Assembly: GCF_047795645.1 (NCBI RefSeq)
Contig: NZ_CP181045.1
Span: forward strand, 868,001-932,000
Length of the DNA stretch: 64,000 bases
Direction of reading: 5' to 3'
From: Salipaludibacillus sp047795645
GTDB taxonomy: Bacteria > Bacillota > Bacilli > Bacillales > Salisediminibacteriaceae
This document shows, one piece after another, positions 54,300-63,483 of the stretch. Position numbers and translations under genes: made by a program. A model generated the notes under the pieces. That model was not told the origin of the DNA and did not search any database. It saw only the letters and a program-made list of their open reading frames with translations. Each line of letters opens with the position of its first letter. Position 1 is the first letter of the stretch.

Positions 54300-55031
54300 A
54301 TGAAACCTAAAGTATTAGTCGTTGGAACCTTTCACTTTGGATATTCACCAGATATGATTCAAGCTGATGCAGGTGATATGTTAGCAGAAAGTAGACAGAA
54401 AGAAATTTTAGAAGTTGTTGAGAAATTAAATCATTTCGAACCTTCAAAAGTAGCAGTAGAAATAGAAAAGGATAAAGAAGATGCTCTTAACCAAAGGTAT
54501 GAAGAGTACCTCAATAATTCTTTTGAATTATCATCATCTGAGGTCCACCAACTTGGGTTTAGAATATGTAAATCGCGAAACCATCAGAAGATATATGCAG
54601 TCGATTGGATGGGAGATATCGGTAATAGAAGTATCGGAGAAGTTCTCGAATGGGCAGAAACGAATCAAACTGAACTGTATGACTTAATTACGAAGTATTA
54701 CATTCCTAAATTATCTCCCGAAACAGAAGGTTTATCGATATTAGAAACGCTGAGAAGGATTACCAACCAAAAAGAGAGAATTCAAATCGAACATGAGCTG
54801 TATTTACATATAGCTCAAATTGGTGAAGGTATCGATTATGTAGGGATTGATTGGGTTAGATGGTGGTACCAGAGAAATCTAATTATTTACAATAATATTA
54901 TAAAGATAATCGAAAATAGCAATGAACGAATTTTGCTTGTGATTGGCGGGGCACACGTTCATTTGGTTAGTCAATTTCTAATTGAAAGTGGGAAAGTTGA
55001 AGTTAAAAAAATAGAGAACTATTTATTGTAA
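54300..55031 (+). CDS. DUF5694 protein, TraB/EreA-ChaN-like
   Basis: 243 residues from ATG 54300 with AAAGGGGA upstream. VLVVGTFHFGYS, VAVEIEKDKED and LLVIGGAHVHLV give the H...E...G-x-H pattern of the TraB/GumN/EreA superfamily, proposed metal-dependent hydrolases. No signal peptide, so it acts in the cytosol. Substrate unknown. Confidence 0.75.
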   Translation: MKPKVLVVGTFHFGYSPDMIQADAGDMLAESRQKEILEVVEKLNHFEPSKVAVEIEKDKEDALNQRYEEYLNNSFELSSSEVHQLGFRICKSRNHQKIYAVDWMGDIGNRSIGEVLEWAETNQTELYDLITKYYIPKLSPETEGLSILETLRRITNQKERIQIEHELYLHIAQIGEGIDYVGIDWVRWWYQRNLIIYNNIIKIIENSNERILLVIGGAHVHLVSQFLIESGKVEVKKIENYLL

Positions 55032-55195
55032 CAAATGATTATCCCGCTAGATCAGAAGAGTAATGCATTTTGAAATATAGTAGCTTTATCTAAAAAAGTT
55101 CTTTTCGGTTCAAGAATACTCTGCGAAGGGAACGCAACTTAAAATTACGGGAATTAATAGTTTTAACTTCAAGAAGACTGAAGTGGGGGCATAAT

Positions 55196-55756
55196 GTGAA
55201 TTTAAAAGCGGTTTGGAAAAATGAAGAGCAGTTTGGCTGTGAGTATCTTGCATTAGAAACCAAAGATGGAAATACCATGACTGCTCAAGGAAGAGTTATT
55301 TATATAGAAGCAAATCAGCCTATTGCTCATAATGTAGATTATACCATTGAATTAGATGCAAATTGGATTACAAAGAAATTGAGTATAAAGGTCGATAATT
55401 TGTCCAATTTAGAATTAATAGCTGATGGTAAAGGAAACTGGTTTAATACAGATGGAGAGCTGATTCACAGACTGAAAGGTGCCATTGATATAGATATATC
55501 ATGTACACCCTTTTCTAACTCTTTACCTATAAATCGAATGGATTGGAAAAACAATCAGCGAGAGTATTTTGAGATGGTCTACATTGCAGTGCCTTCTTTA
55601 GAAATGAAAAAAGTTACTCAGTCTTATGAGTATGTTAACGGTGAAGGTGAATGGAGATATTTTAACTACCGTTGTTATGACTATGAGACAACGATATGTG
55701 TAGACGAAAATGGTCTAGTAGTTAATTATCCAGACGTATTTAGCAGAAAAATTTAG
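55196..55756 (+). CDS. Putative glycolipid-binding protein
   Basis: 186 residues from GTG 55196 with GTGGGGGC upstream. Pattern of PF06475-like proteins: CEYLALE, IEANQPIAHNVDYTIELD, GKGNWFNTDG, DIDISCTPFSNSLPINRM and YFNYRCYDYETTICVDENG. A beta-rich cytosolic barrel of uncertain function; the name comes from a structural study of a relative. Confidence 0.75.
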   Translation: MNLKAVWKNEEQFGCEYLALETKDGNTMTAQGRVIYIEANQPIAHNVDYTIELDANWITKKLSIKVDNLSNLELIADGKGNWFNTDGELIHRLKGAIDIDISCTPFSNSLPINRMDWKNNQREYFEMVYIAVPSLEMKKVTQSYEYVNGEGEWRYFNYRCYDYETTICVDENGLVVNYPDVFSRKI

Positions 55757-56070
55757 AATGAAGGTGTCATAATTACATTCCTTTAATATCGTTGAAAACG
55801 AAGGTGAGGTTTTGAAATATCTTGCAATTGTTGAAGGATAAATCAATTTCTGTACTTAGCGAATAGATCTTTTACAGAAGTAGATTCCTAAATAATGCGC
55901 CTAAATCGTAATGGTTTTAGTCGTCTTAAATTTCTAGATCAAATAAATATAAAATAGGTAGCAAATTTAAAGGAATTTTGGTAAATCTTGTTGAAATAAT
56001 TAATATAATAGCAAGTATACTTTGTAATTCACTTAAACTAAACTTCAGAAATTTTAAAGGGGAAAATTTG

Positions 56071-56502
56071 ATGACGACCACGATTAAACAACTTCACTCA
56101 GAAAATGACATATTATTGGCATTTCCAGTTATGAAACAGTTGCGAAAGCACCTTGATGAAACTACGTATCTTGACTTGGTTTTAGAAGCACAAGAAAAAG
56201 ATATGTACAGAATGTTTGCTATATTTGAAAATAATGAAATAGTTGCAGTTACTGGTTTTAAACCAATGATAACACTCTATTATGGAAGATTTGTGTGGGT
56301 CTGTGACTTAGTAACTGATGAAAATAAACGATCAAATGGATATGGTAAACAACTACTCACCTTCGTTCACGAATGGGCAAGAGAGAATAACTATGAAAGT
56401 GTTGCTTTATCTTCAGGTTTGCAAAGAATAGATGGACACCGTTTTTATGAAGAGAAGATGGATTATGACAAAGTAAGTTATGTATTTAAAACATCCTTAT
56501 AA
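56071..56502 (+). CDS. GNAT family N-acetyltransferase
   Basis: 143 residues from ATG 56071, AAAGGGGAAAA upstream. LVTDENKRSNGYGKQLLTFV is motif A; RFYEEKMDY is the C-terminal feature. Likely small-molecule acetylation; substrate unknown. The 55757-56070 gap holds nothing identifiable. Confidence 0.85.
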   Translation: MTTTIKQLHSENDILLAFPVMKQLRKHLDETTYLDLVLEAQEKDMYRMFAIFENNEIVAVTGFKPMITLYYGRFVWVCDLVTDENKRSNGYGKQLLTFVHEWARENNYESVALSSGLQRIDGHRFYEEKMDYDKVSYVFKTSL

Positions 56503-56586
56503 CTTAAAGAAAGTTCTTCAATAATAGGAAGAAGCTGATCAAGAATTATTGTAGGCTATTTTTCAGTAGAAGAGGAAGTGTTTTCA

Positions 56587-57048
56587 ATGATTCATTTTTT
56601 TGAATATAATTGGCAAGTTAGAGACGAATGGTTTGAATGGTGTAATCAACTTTCAATGGAAGAGTTGATAAAGGAGCGAACTGGAGGAACGGGAAGTATT
56701 TTATATACCCTTTTCCACATCATTGATGTTGAATACAGTTGGCTTCGCGGTATTCAAGGCAAAGAAGACTTATTAATTGAATTTGCTGATTACGATTCGC
56801 CTGCGAAGATTAAATCTCTTTCTGATTCATGTAGAAAGGAAATAGTCGAATTTCTAAAAAATAATTTAGATGAACTTAAAGGAAATGTTGTGAATGTCGA
56901 TTGGCATGAATATAGTTATACTGTTGACGAAATTTTACATCATATTATTGCTCATGAGATTCATCATATTGGCCAACTCTCCGTCTGGTCTAGAGAATTA
57001 GACCTCAAACCCGTATCAGCTAATTTTATCGGAAGGAAGTTTGAATGA
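56587..57048 (+). CDS. DinB/YfiT family protein
   Basis: 153 residues from ATG 56587, GAGGAAG upstream. Four-helix DinB fold: GSILYTLFHIIDVEYSWLRG and ILHHIIAHEIHHIGQLSVW supply the three metal-binding His. Such proteins include thiol transferases; the thiol here would probably be bacillithiol, which is inference. Confidence 0.85.
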   Translation: MIHFFEYNWQVRDEWFEWCNQLSMEELIKERTGGTGSILYTLFHIIDVEYSWLRGIQGKEDLLIEFADYDSPAKIKSLSDSCRKEIVEFLKNNLDELKGNVVNVDWHEYSYTVDEILHHIIAHEIHHIGQLSVWSRELDLKPVSANFIGRKFE

Positions 57049-57179
57049 ATTAACAATAAGGACTACATATTTGCACGTAATTATGGAAATGGTGAATGTT
57101 TCTTAAGCCGAATCCACACAGGAATAAGGATAGAACCTGTGTTCTAACGAATCGTATGGAAAAAATTCCAAAATATCAA

Positions 57180-57208
57180 TTGACTTTTTCTATACGATGA
57201 ATTATAGT
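57180..57208 (+). promoter_or_regulatory. Promoter of the vga-type gene
   Basis: TTGACT (57180-57185), 17-base spacer, TATAGT (57203-57208); start expected near 57215, giving a leader of about 350 bases. Confidence 0.8.
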
Positions 57209-57248
57209 AGCATTAATTAATTACATAGCGAAAGGGTGACCCAACTTA

Positions 57249-57260
57249 ATGAAGAACTAA
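57249..57260 (+). promoter_or_regulatory. Three-codon leader ORF (Met-Lys-Asn)
   Basis: ATGAAGAACTAA, with AAAGGGTG (57231-57238) at proper distance. A ribosome stalled here by an antibiotic could refold the leader and disarm the attenuator at 57496. Confidence 0.6.
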
Positions 57261-57495
57261 TCCTATTTTTCGAAAATAAACAATGGAAGGTTTTAAAAAC
57301 AGCAGGAAAGTGATGCTTTCTTTTGCCTGCCTTCGATTGGTATTTTTCAGAATAGGATTGGCTTTTATAGTTGGATCTGAAGAAGTAATCTCATTAAAGT
57401 TTCAGTGCCGAGATCTTCATTGAGTCTACAAAACTCTTTGCTAAGGGCTCAACAAAGGTACCTGTGCTTCTTTCAGGACATGCCAATCGATTTAT

Positions 57496-57532
57496 GCCTC
57501 CTATTCTAAATTAGAATCCGGGAGGCTTTTTT
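57496..57532 (+). terminator. Attenuator terminator ahead of the vga-type gene
   Basis: GCCTCC (57496-57501) with GGAGGC (57521-57526), ATTCTAA (57503-57509) with TTAGAAT (57511-57517), then TTTTTT. It ends 34 bases before the start codon, so default transcription should stop here. Upstream TAGGATTGG/CCAATCG-like segments may form the alternative fold. Confidence 0.8.
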
Positions 57533-57566
57533 GCGTCTCCACCACTTAAATATAGGAGATGATACG

Positions 57567-59147
57567 ATGATATTACTAGAAGCACACAACCTCAAACACT
57601 CCGTGCAAGACCGTTTGCTACTTGACATCGAACAGCTGCAGATTCATAAAAACCATCGGATTGGACTCGTTGGGCGAAACGGAAGCGGCAAAACAACGCT
57701 TCTACAAATACTTGCAAAAAAGATTGCATCTGACGAAGGAACCATTACCGAGCATGCTCAATGTGAGCTCTTACCACAGCTGAAAAGAACTGACACGACT
57801 AAAAGCGGTGGGGAAATCACACAGGAATACATTTTACAGATACTCTTAAAAGACCCAGCACTCCTGCTTGCCGACGAACCAACGACCAATCTTGACACCG
57901 AACATGTCGAATGGCTCGAGAAGAAGCTCCGTGCTTGGCAGGGAGCCTTCATTCTCGTTTCACATGATCGTGCTTTTCTCGATACGCTTTGCACAGATAT
58001 TTGGGAGATTGAAGAGGGGAAAGTCACGTTATATAGCGGGAATTACAGTGCTTATGCATCGCAAAAGAAAGCTGAGAACCAGCAACAGCAATCCGAATAT
58101 GAGAAATATGAGAGGAAGAAAAAGCAACTGGAGGCAGCCTTGAAAGCAAAGGAGAAAAAGGCAGATCGAGCAACGAAAAAACCGGCTAATCTTAGCAGAT
58201 CAGAGGCAAGCATTACAGGGGCAAAGCCCTATTTTGCCAAAAAACAAAAGAAACTTCAGAAAACAGCGATGGCGATTGAGACGAGACTTGAAAAACTTGA
58301 AAAGGTAGAAAAAGTGAAGGAACAGCCACCATTGAAGATGAATCTTCCGAATGCAGAAACATTCAAGAACCGTGTCATTATTAGAGTGGAGGAATCAAAA
58401 GCAGAAATAGCTGACCGTCTTCTGTGGAGAGAAACAAGTTTCAATATCCGAGGTGGAGAGAAGCTTGCGATCACAGGTGCAAATGGGAGCGGAAAAACAA
58501 CACTTGTGAAAAAAATTATTGCAGAAGAGCATGGATTCAAGCTATCTCCTTCCGTGAAAATAGGTTATTTTAGTCAAAACTTATTAATCATCGATTCTGA
58601 GAAGACAATATTGGAAAATGTTCAGGAGTCGTCGAAACAAAATGAAACATTCATCCGTACCGTTCTTGCGCGTATGCATTTTTTCAGAGAGGATGTTCAT
58701 AAGCAGGTGAGCGTTTTAAGCGGTGGGGAGCGTGTGAAGGTTGCTCTGTCAAAGCTGTTCTTAAGTGACATCAATACGCTAATCTTAGATGAACCGACAA
58801 ACTTTCTTGATCTAAATGCTTTAGAAGCACTCGAATCCTTACTGAAGGAATATGAGGGAAGCGTCATCTTTGTTTCCCATGACCGACGCTTTATCGAGCA
58901 TGTTGCGACACGTATATTAACGATCAAAGACGAAGAAATCGAACTTTTCGATGGAACGTATGAAGCGTATAAAAAAGCAGAGGATCAGGCTGTCGAAATT
59001 GATTCTGAAAAAGATGACCTTTTGATTCTCGAAACAAAAATTGCAGAAGTGCTTGGCCGACTCAGCATTGAACCGTCGGCAAAGCTGGAAGAAGAATTTC
59101 AGGAACTGTTAAAGAAGAAAAAAGCCAGCCTGTCACTTCACGAATAA
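57567..59147 (+). CDS. vga: Vga-family ABC-F ribosomal protection protein
   Basis: 526 residues, as Vga(A). Two ABC domains without membrane parts: Walker A GLVGRNGSGKTTLL and ITGANGSGKTTLV; signature TKSGGEITQEYI (the Vga-type variant) and VLSGGERVKVALSK; Walker B LLADEPTTNLD and LILDEPTNFLD. The interdomain linker (about 170-290, GAKPYFAKKQKKL) reaches the peptidyl-transferase centre and displaces pleuromutilins, lincosamides and streptogramin A. ATG 57567 follows AGGAGATG. Controlled by promoter, mini-ORF and attenuator upstream. Its base composition looks richer in GC than neighbours. Confidence 0.93.
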   Translation: MILLEAHNLKHSVQDRLLLDIEQLQIHKNHRIGLVGRNGSGKTTLLQILAKKIASDEGTITEHAQCELLPQLKRTDTTKSGGEITQEYILQILLKDPALLLADEPTTNLDTEHVEWLEKKLRAWQGAFILVSHDRAFLDTLCTDIWEIEEGKVTLYSGNYSAYASQKKAENQQQQSEYEKYERKKKQLEAALKAKEKKADRATKKPANLSRSEASITGAKPYFAKKQKKLQKTAMAIETRLEKLEKVEKVKEQPPLKMNLPNAETFKNRVIIRVEESKAEIADRLLWRETSFNIRGGEKLAITGANGSGKTTLVKKIIAEEHGFKLSPSVKIGYFSQNLLIIDSEKTILENVQESSKQNETFIRTVLARMHFFREDVHKQVSVLSGGERVKVALSKLFLSDINTLILDEPTNFLDLNALEALESLLKEYEGSVIFVSHDRRFIEHVATRILTIKDEEIELFDGTYEAYKKAEDQAVEIDSEKDDLLILETKIAEVLGRLSIEPSAKLEEEFQELLKKKKASLSLHE

Positions 59148-59248
59148 TGATGTTTCACAGAATATTTCACGCCTCTCGAAATTTTTCTGGAATGCAGGAA
59201 ATGTAAAAGAGTATTTTTTTAAGAAATATATAGTATTCGATAATGAGG

Positions 59249-59305
59249 TCCTTTATTTTGGATTTGGACAGAAAACCATCTGTCTATTCATCATAAAGGA
59301 TTTTC
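59249..59305. terminator. Two-tier hairpin, terminator of the vga-type gene
   Basis: TCCTTTAT (59249-59256) with ATAAAGGA (59293-59300), inner GACAG/CTGTC, then TTTTC. A homologue lies at 60928-60982. Confidence 0.6.
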
Positions 59306-59387
59306 ATGTCCAATTTAATGAATGGATACTATAATAGCTGAGGGATCAAAAGTGATTCAAGCGTTTTCGCAAAGTTATATAAAGAGT

Positions 59388-59474
59388 TTAAAGCTTTTTT
59401 AGTAGTTTAATTAAAAAGTACAAGATTAAGCCAATGACAATAATTAGTGGGATAAGTAAAAGAGTATAATCCAT
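59388..59474 (-). CDS. 28-residue membrane peptide
   Basis: ATG 59474 with GGAGGC upstream. MDYTLLLIPLIIVIGLILYF then a basic tail (LIKLLKKL). The short span plus basic tail resembles type I toxin-like or regulatory micro-proteins, but no antisense RNA is evident. Confidence 0.5.
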   Translation of the reverse strand: MDYTLLLIPLIIVIGLILYFLIKLLKKL

Positions 59475-59769
59475 TGAATAAACTGCCTCCGTTCACTATT
59501 AATGTATGTACAAACAAAGACGGGAACAACTGAAATTTTGCCTTCTAAATATATTAAATACTAGAAACGGATAAATAGCTATATAAAATGATTAAAATTG
59601 ATTTATCGTGACAGAGTGCGATTTGTTTCATCTGTAATTTTATACTAATATCATTTTGTCAAAAAATTACTATTTTTGTAACATATCAGATGATGAGAGT
59701 GGGATCAATTATGATAGAATTATTTTGCATGATAATTGAATGCAAAAAATTAAAAGAGGAGAGTTGCGA

Positions 59770-60273
59770 ATGGGATTAGATATGTATTTATTTTCCTTGC
59801 CCAAAATCGAAGGGATGGAATATGATGAAATTCAATCAGCTAACGCACGTTTAAGACAACTAGAAGAAGCACAAAATGAAACCTACGAAAAAGTGAAACC
59901 ACACATTAAACACTTTGAAGAATTCGGTATGTCATGGGACAGTCTGATGGAAGAAATAGCCTACTGGCGAAAAGCAAATCAGATTCACCATTGGTTTGTT
60001 GAAAACATTCGTAATGGAGAAGATGACCCTTGTTTTACTGAAATTGTTACAAAAAACCACTTGCAAGATCTTTATAACTTGTGTCTGAAGGTTTTTACAA
60101 ACAGAAATAATCCCCAAGACTCATTACCAACAAGGCCTGGAAGTTACTTTGGTCGCTACGGGTATGATGACTTCTATTATTGGCAGATTGAAGATACGAA
60201 ATCACTATTAGAAAACCTCTTGGATAACTTCAATTTTGAAACCCACTATTTATTGTATCAATGCTCCTGGTAA
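59770..60273 (+). CDS. Hypothetical protein of phage-associated type
   Basis: 167 residues from ATG 59770; GAGGAGAG upstream. Starts MGLDMYLFSLPK and includes EIAYWRKANQIHHWFVEN and PGSYFGRYGYDDFYYWQIED. Proteins with this 'GLDMYL ... WRKANQIHxWF' pattern are common in phages and bacilli; function unknown. Confidence 0.65.
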   Translation: MGLDMYLFSLPKIEGMEYDEIQSANARLRQLEEAQNETYEKVKPHIKHFEEFGMSWDSLMEEIAYWRKANQIHHWFVENIRNGEDDPCFTEIVTKNHLQDLYNLCLKVFTNRNNPQDSLPTRPGSYFGRYGYDDFYYWQIEDTKSLLENLLDNFNFETHYLLYQCSW

Positions 60274-60419
60274 AACTGCACTCACCGCATCTACATCAAC
60301 TATTCAACCTCATAGGTAACCACCGTTTCTCAAACAAATCTTATTATTTAACCCATTAGATATTATTAAAATATAAAGGGGCCATTCTCTAGACTTATCG
60401 AAAGGAAGGAAAATTATAT

Positions 60420-60757
60420 ATGGAAATTAAAAAAGCAATAGAAATTATCTCTCTTTTAGCAGATGGTATTGACCCGCAGACAGGAGAAGTATTTCCTCAA
60501 GAAAGCACATACCAAAATCCAGATACTGTAAGATCGTTATTTTTAGCGGTGGAAGGATTAAAATTAATAGATATAAGGGATAAACGGCAAAAAAACTTCC
60601 TGAAAATGCAGGAAAAGGATGGAATGAACAAGAGGAAGAATTACTTATTAATGCCTTTGATAACGGCAAAACCATTAAAGAACTGGCGTCGCTACACAAA
60701 AGAACAAACACTTCAATCAAAGCTCGATTAATTAAGGTAGGGAAAATAGAGGAATAA
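60420..60757 (+). pseudogene. Hypothetical gene split by a -1 shift at A7C
   Basis: ATG 60420 codes KKAIEIISLLADGIDPQTGE and TVRSLFLAVEGL. The zero frame after 60596 gives poor sequence to 60731, while the -1 frame reads LPENAGKGWNEQEEELLINA and IKELASLHKRTNTSIKARL to TAA 60757, an obvious HTH-like end. The switch point, A-AAA-AAC (60590-60596), is in the phase of a -1 slippery site and a 6-bp hairpin (TTCCTG/CAGGAA) follows at once. A simple one-base indel in the A run is the plainer reading. Confidence 0.65.
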
Positions 60758-60927
60758 TTATAGGAATGCAGACTCCTTTAAAGTTAATTTTCCTTTACCA
60801 ATGCCGTGTTTGGTTGGCGGATGTTCTGGTGCTACAGTCACTTCTCGAAACAACTTGTTTCACTTAGAGTTATAGATAAAGCAATTTTTCAAATGATGAA
60901 AGTAGTATATTCATAGAAATATGTGAG

Positions 60928-60982
60928 TCCTTTATGTTGGATTTGGACAGGGAAACCACCTGAGCCTATTCAATATGAAGGA
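60928..60982. repeat. Homologue of the 59249 hairpin
   Basis: TCCTTTATGTTGGATTTGGA is shared with 59249-59268; arms TCCTTTAT and ATGAAGGA pair with one G-T. Confidence 0.5.
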
Positions 60983-61192
60983 TTTTATTATGTCGTAAAT
61001 AAATTTCAAAAAATATATTGACTAGGAAGAATCTTCAATTATAATTAACTCAATACTAGTTTCGTTATAACGAACAATGCAACTGATTTGTAACTACTTA
61101 TTTACTAAAGGCTTATATAATGATGTTATACCACAAAGATAGAGTGGTCTTATAGAATAGTAGGACTCAAATCCGTCTAGCTGGGCGCTTTT

Positions 61193-61250
61193 CGCAGGAG
61201 TCATAGCTTTCGCTGTATTAAAAATAGACTCTGCGTGTTTTTCTTAAACA
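61193..61250 (+). terminator. Terminator-like hairpin upstream of asnB
   Basis: CGCAGGAGTC and GACTCTGCG (ending near 61239) pair with one bulge, then TGTTTTTC. No T-box sequence is seen, but an attenuator role is possible. Confidence 0.45.
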
Positions 61251-61282
61251 ATAGATTAGTTGATAGGAGCAATGAATATGAT

Positions 61283-61497
61283 CAATAATTGTGGGGAAAT
61301 TATCCTCTGTTTAACAAAGATAAAACGAAGATGGTATATCCGAAGTCGGAGCAGTATTAATCCCTAAAGGTTGGTACTACACTAGTTTTGAAGAAATATA
61401 ATTTCTGGAAATCTATTCAACGTTTTTAACAGAAGGAATTTCTAAAGGTAGCGGAAAGACTTACTGACCGTGAACAAAAATCATTAGTAGTTGAATG
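61283..61497 (+). other. Possible gene remnant upstream of asnB
   Basis: One frame reads WGNYPLFNKDKTKMVYPKSE and later FLKVAERLTDREQKSLVVE, broken by stops. It looks like worn coding sequence of unknown origin. The rest of 60758-61546 holds nothing else. Confidence 0.3.
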
Positions 61498-61546
61498 ATC
61501 AGTTATCCATTTAATAATAGATAAAACTAGGGAAGAAGGCGAAATT

Positions 61547-63451
61547 ATGTGCGGTTTTATTGGTTACATGAGTACGAGTCTTAAATTGCACTCTCAAGAA
61601 AATAAAGAAAAATTAATAGACATGACTACAATGATCACGCATCGAGGGCCAGACGATGTCGGTTATTATTATGATGAGGATATTCACTTAGGATTTAGAA
61701 GGTTGAGTATTATCGATGTGGAAAGTGGTCAACAGCCATTATCTTATGATAATAGATACTGGATCACATTTAATGGTGAAATTTATAATTATTTGGAATT
61801 AAAAGATGATTTGGAGAAGCGTGGCTACTCATTCCGTACAGATTCAGACACGGAGGTTATTGTGGCTTTGTATAGTCAAATAGGTGAAGCTGTTGTCAAT
61901 AAATTACGAGGCATGTTCAGCTTTATCATCTGGGATATACAAAACAAAGAACTATTTGGTGCTAGAGATCATTTTGGGATTAAACCATTTTTCTACTATG
62001 AGACAAAGGAAGATCTTTATTGCAGCTCTGAAAAGAAAAGTATTCTCTTGGCATTAAAAGGAGAGAATGCAGTTGATTTAGAACCTTTACATCATTATCT
62101 GACGTATCAATATGTTCCTGAACCAAGTACACTAACGAAAGAAATTAAAAGGTTACCTCCCGGAAGTTTTTTCACAAAAAAACGAGGATTCCCAATGAAG
62201 ATACAATCCTATTTTAAGCCAACTTTCTGTCCGATTAATAAACCATTTGACCAAGAAGTGAAGAAAATTCAAGATGTTTTAAGAGATTCCGTCAATATGC
62301 ATCTACGTAGTGATGTTCCTGTTGGAGCATTCTTATCTGGCGGGATCGACTCTACAAGTATCGTGGCATTAGCAAAAGAAGTAAAGCCAGCTATCAAGAC
62401 ATTTACAGTTGGTTTTGAAAGAGAAGGATTTAGTGAAATTCAATTGGCTCAAGAAACAGCGTATGAACTAGGTGTAGAGAATACGAATTATGTAGTGAAT
62501 CCAGAAGAATTTATAAATGAGCTTCCTAAAATTGTCTGGCATTTGGATGAGCCTTTAGCAGATCCTTCTTTAATACCCTTGTACTTTATAGCACGAGAAG
62601 CTAGAAAGCATGTAAAAGTCGTCCTATCAGGTGAAGGTGCAGACGAACTGTTTGGTGGATATAACATCTATCACGAACCACATTCATTAAGGCATTTTAA
62701 ATATTTTCCGAATAATCTAAAAAAACAATGGAATATGATTGCGAGTTGGTTACCAGAAGGGACCAAAGGTAAAAGCTATATAGAAAGAGGAACTACCAAT
62801 CTTGAAAATCGTTATATTGGAAATGCCAAAATATTTACTGAAGCAGAGAAAAAGCAGCTTTTAAGAAACTATCACTCTGAGTGGGAGTATCAAAATGTGA
62901 CGAAAGATTATTATCAAAGTATTGATCACTTACAAAATGTTCAAAAGATGCAGTTCATTGATCTACATACTTGGCTGCGTGGAGACATTCTTGTAAAGGC
63001 AGATAGGATGACAATGGCTCAATCTTTAGAGTTGCGTGTCCCATTTTTGGATAAAGAAGTGTACAGAGTAGCTTCTCAACTTAACCCGTCTCTAACGGTT
63101 ACGAGTAGTCAAACGAAATATATTTTAAGAAAAGCGATGGAAGGAATTGTTCCTCAGTCTGTTTTTAACAGGAGAAAGCTAGGATTTCCTGTTCCTATTA
63201 GACATTGGTTAAAAAACGAGCTATTTGATTGGGCATACCAATTGATCATTGAAAGCCATACGGATCATTTGTTTGAGAAAAACTATGTTATATCTCTTCT
63301 TTCTGACCATCAACGTGGGGTGAAAGATAATAGTCGCAGGATCTGGACAATCTTAATATTTATGATTTGGCATCAAGTATTTATAGAGCGCAAATATAAT
63401 TTTCAGCAGGCTTCCATTGAGCAAGTCGAGTATGCAAATGTTGTCGTTTAG
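61547..63451 (+). CDS. asnB: Asparagine synthetase (glutamine-hydrolysing)
   Basis: 634 residues, matching B. subtilis AsnB (632). The Ntn-type glutaminase starts MCGFIGY with Cys2 as nucleophile, and has HRGPDD, FNGEIYN and DSDTEV for glutamine binding. The synthetase domain has the PP-loop GAFLSGGIDSTS (264-269 SGGIDS), SGEGADELFGGY and the C-terminal HTWLRGDILVKADRMTMA. It makes asparagine from aspartate, glutamine and ATP. ATG 61547 has AGGGAAGAAGG upstream. Confidence 0.95.
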   Translation: MCGFIGYMSTSLKLHSQENKEKLIDMTTMITHRGPDDVGYYYDEDIHLGFRRLSIIDVESGQQPLSYDNRYWITFNGEIYNYLELKDDLEKRGYSFRTDSDTEVIVALYSQIGEAVVNKLRGMFSFIIWDIQNKELFGARDHFGIKPFFYYETKEDLYCSSEKKSILLALKGENAVDLEPLHHYLTYQYVPEPSTLTKEIKRLPPGSFFTKKRGFPMKIQSYFKPTFCPINKPFDQEVKKIQDVLRDSVNMHLRSDVPVGAFLSGGIDSTSIVALAKEVKPAIKTFTVGFEREGFSEIQLAQETAYELGVENTNYVVNPEEFINELPKIVWHLDEPLADPSLIPLYFIAREARKHVKVVLSGEGADELFGGYNIYHEPHSLRHFKYFPNNLKKQWNMIASWLPEGTKGKSYIERGTTNLENRYIGNAKIFTEAEKKQLLRNYHSEWEYQNVTKDYYQSIDHLQNVQKMQFIDLHTWLRGDILVKADRMTMAQSLELRVPFLDKEVYRVASQLNPSLTVTSSQTKYILRKAMEGIVPQSVFNRRKLGFPVPIRHWLKNELFDWAYQLIIESHTDHLFEKNYVISLLSDHQRGVKDNSRRIWTILIFMIWHQVFIERKYNFQQASIEQVEYANVVV

Positions 63452-63483
63452 GCTGATTAAGATACTAATATTGGAGGGGAACG

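Noticed and set aside
59388..59474. Type I toxin-antitoxin locus
   Set aside because: The peptide has a toxin-like span and basic tail, yet no antisense RNA promoter or direct repeats could be identified.
59770..60273. Prophage
   Set aside because: One phage-associated hypothetical protein is present, but no integrase, terminase, portal, capsid or lysis genes lie nearby.
61020..61546. T-box riboswitch before asnB
   Set aside because: A terminator-like hairpin is present, but no T-box core sequence or specifier-loop pattern could be found.
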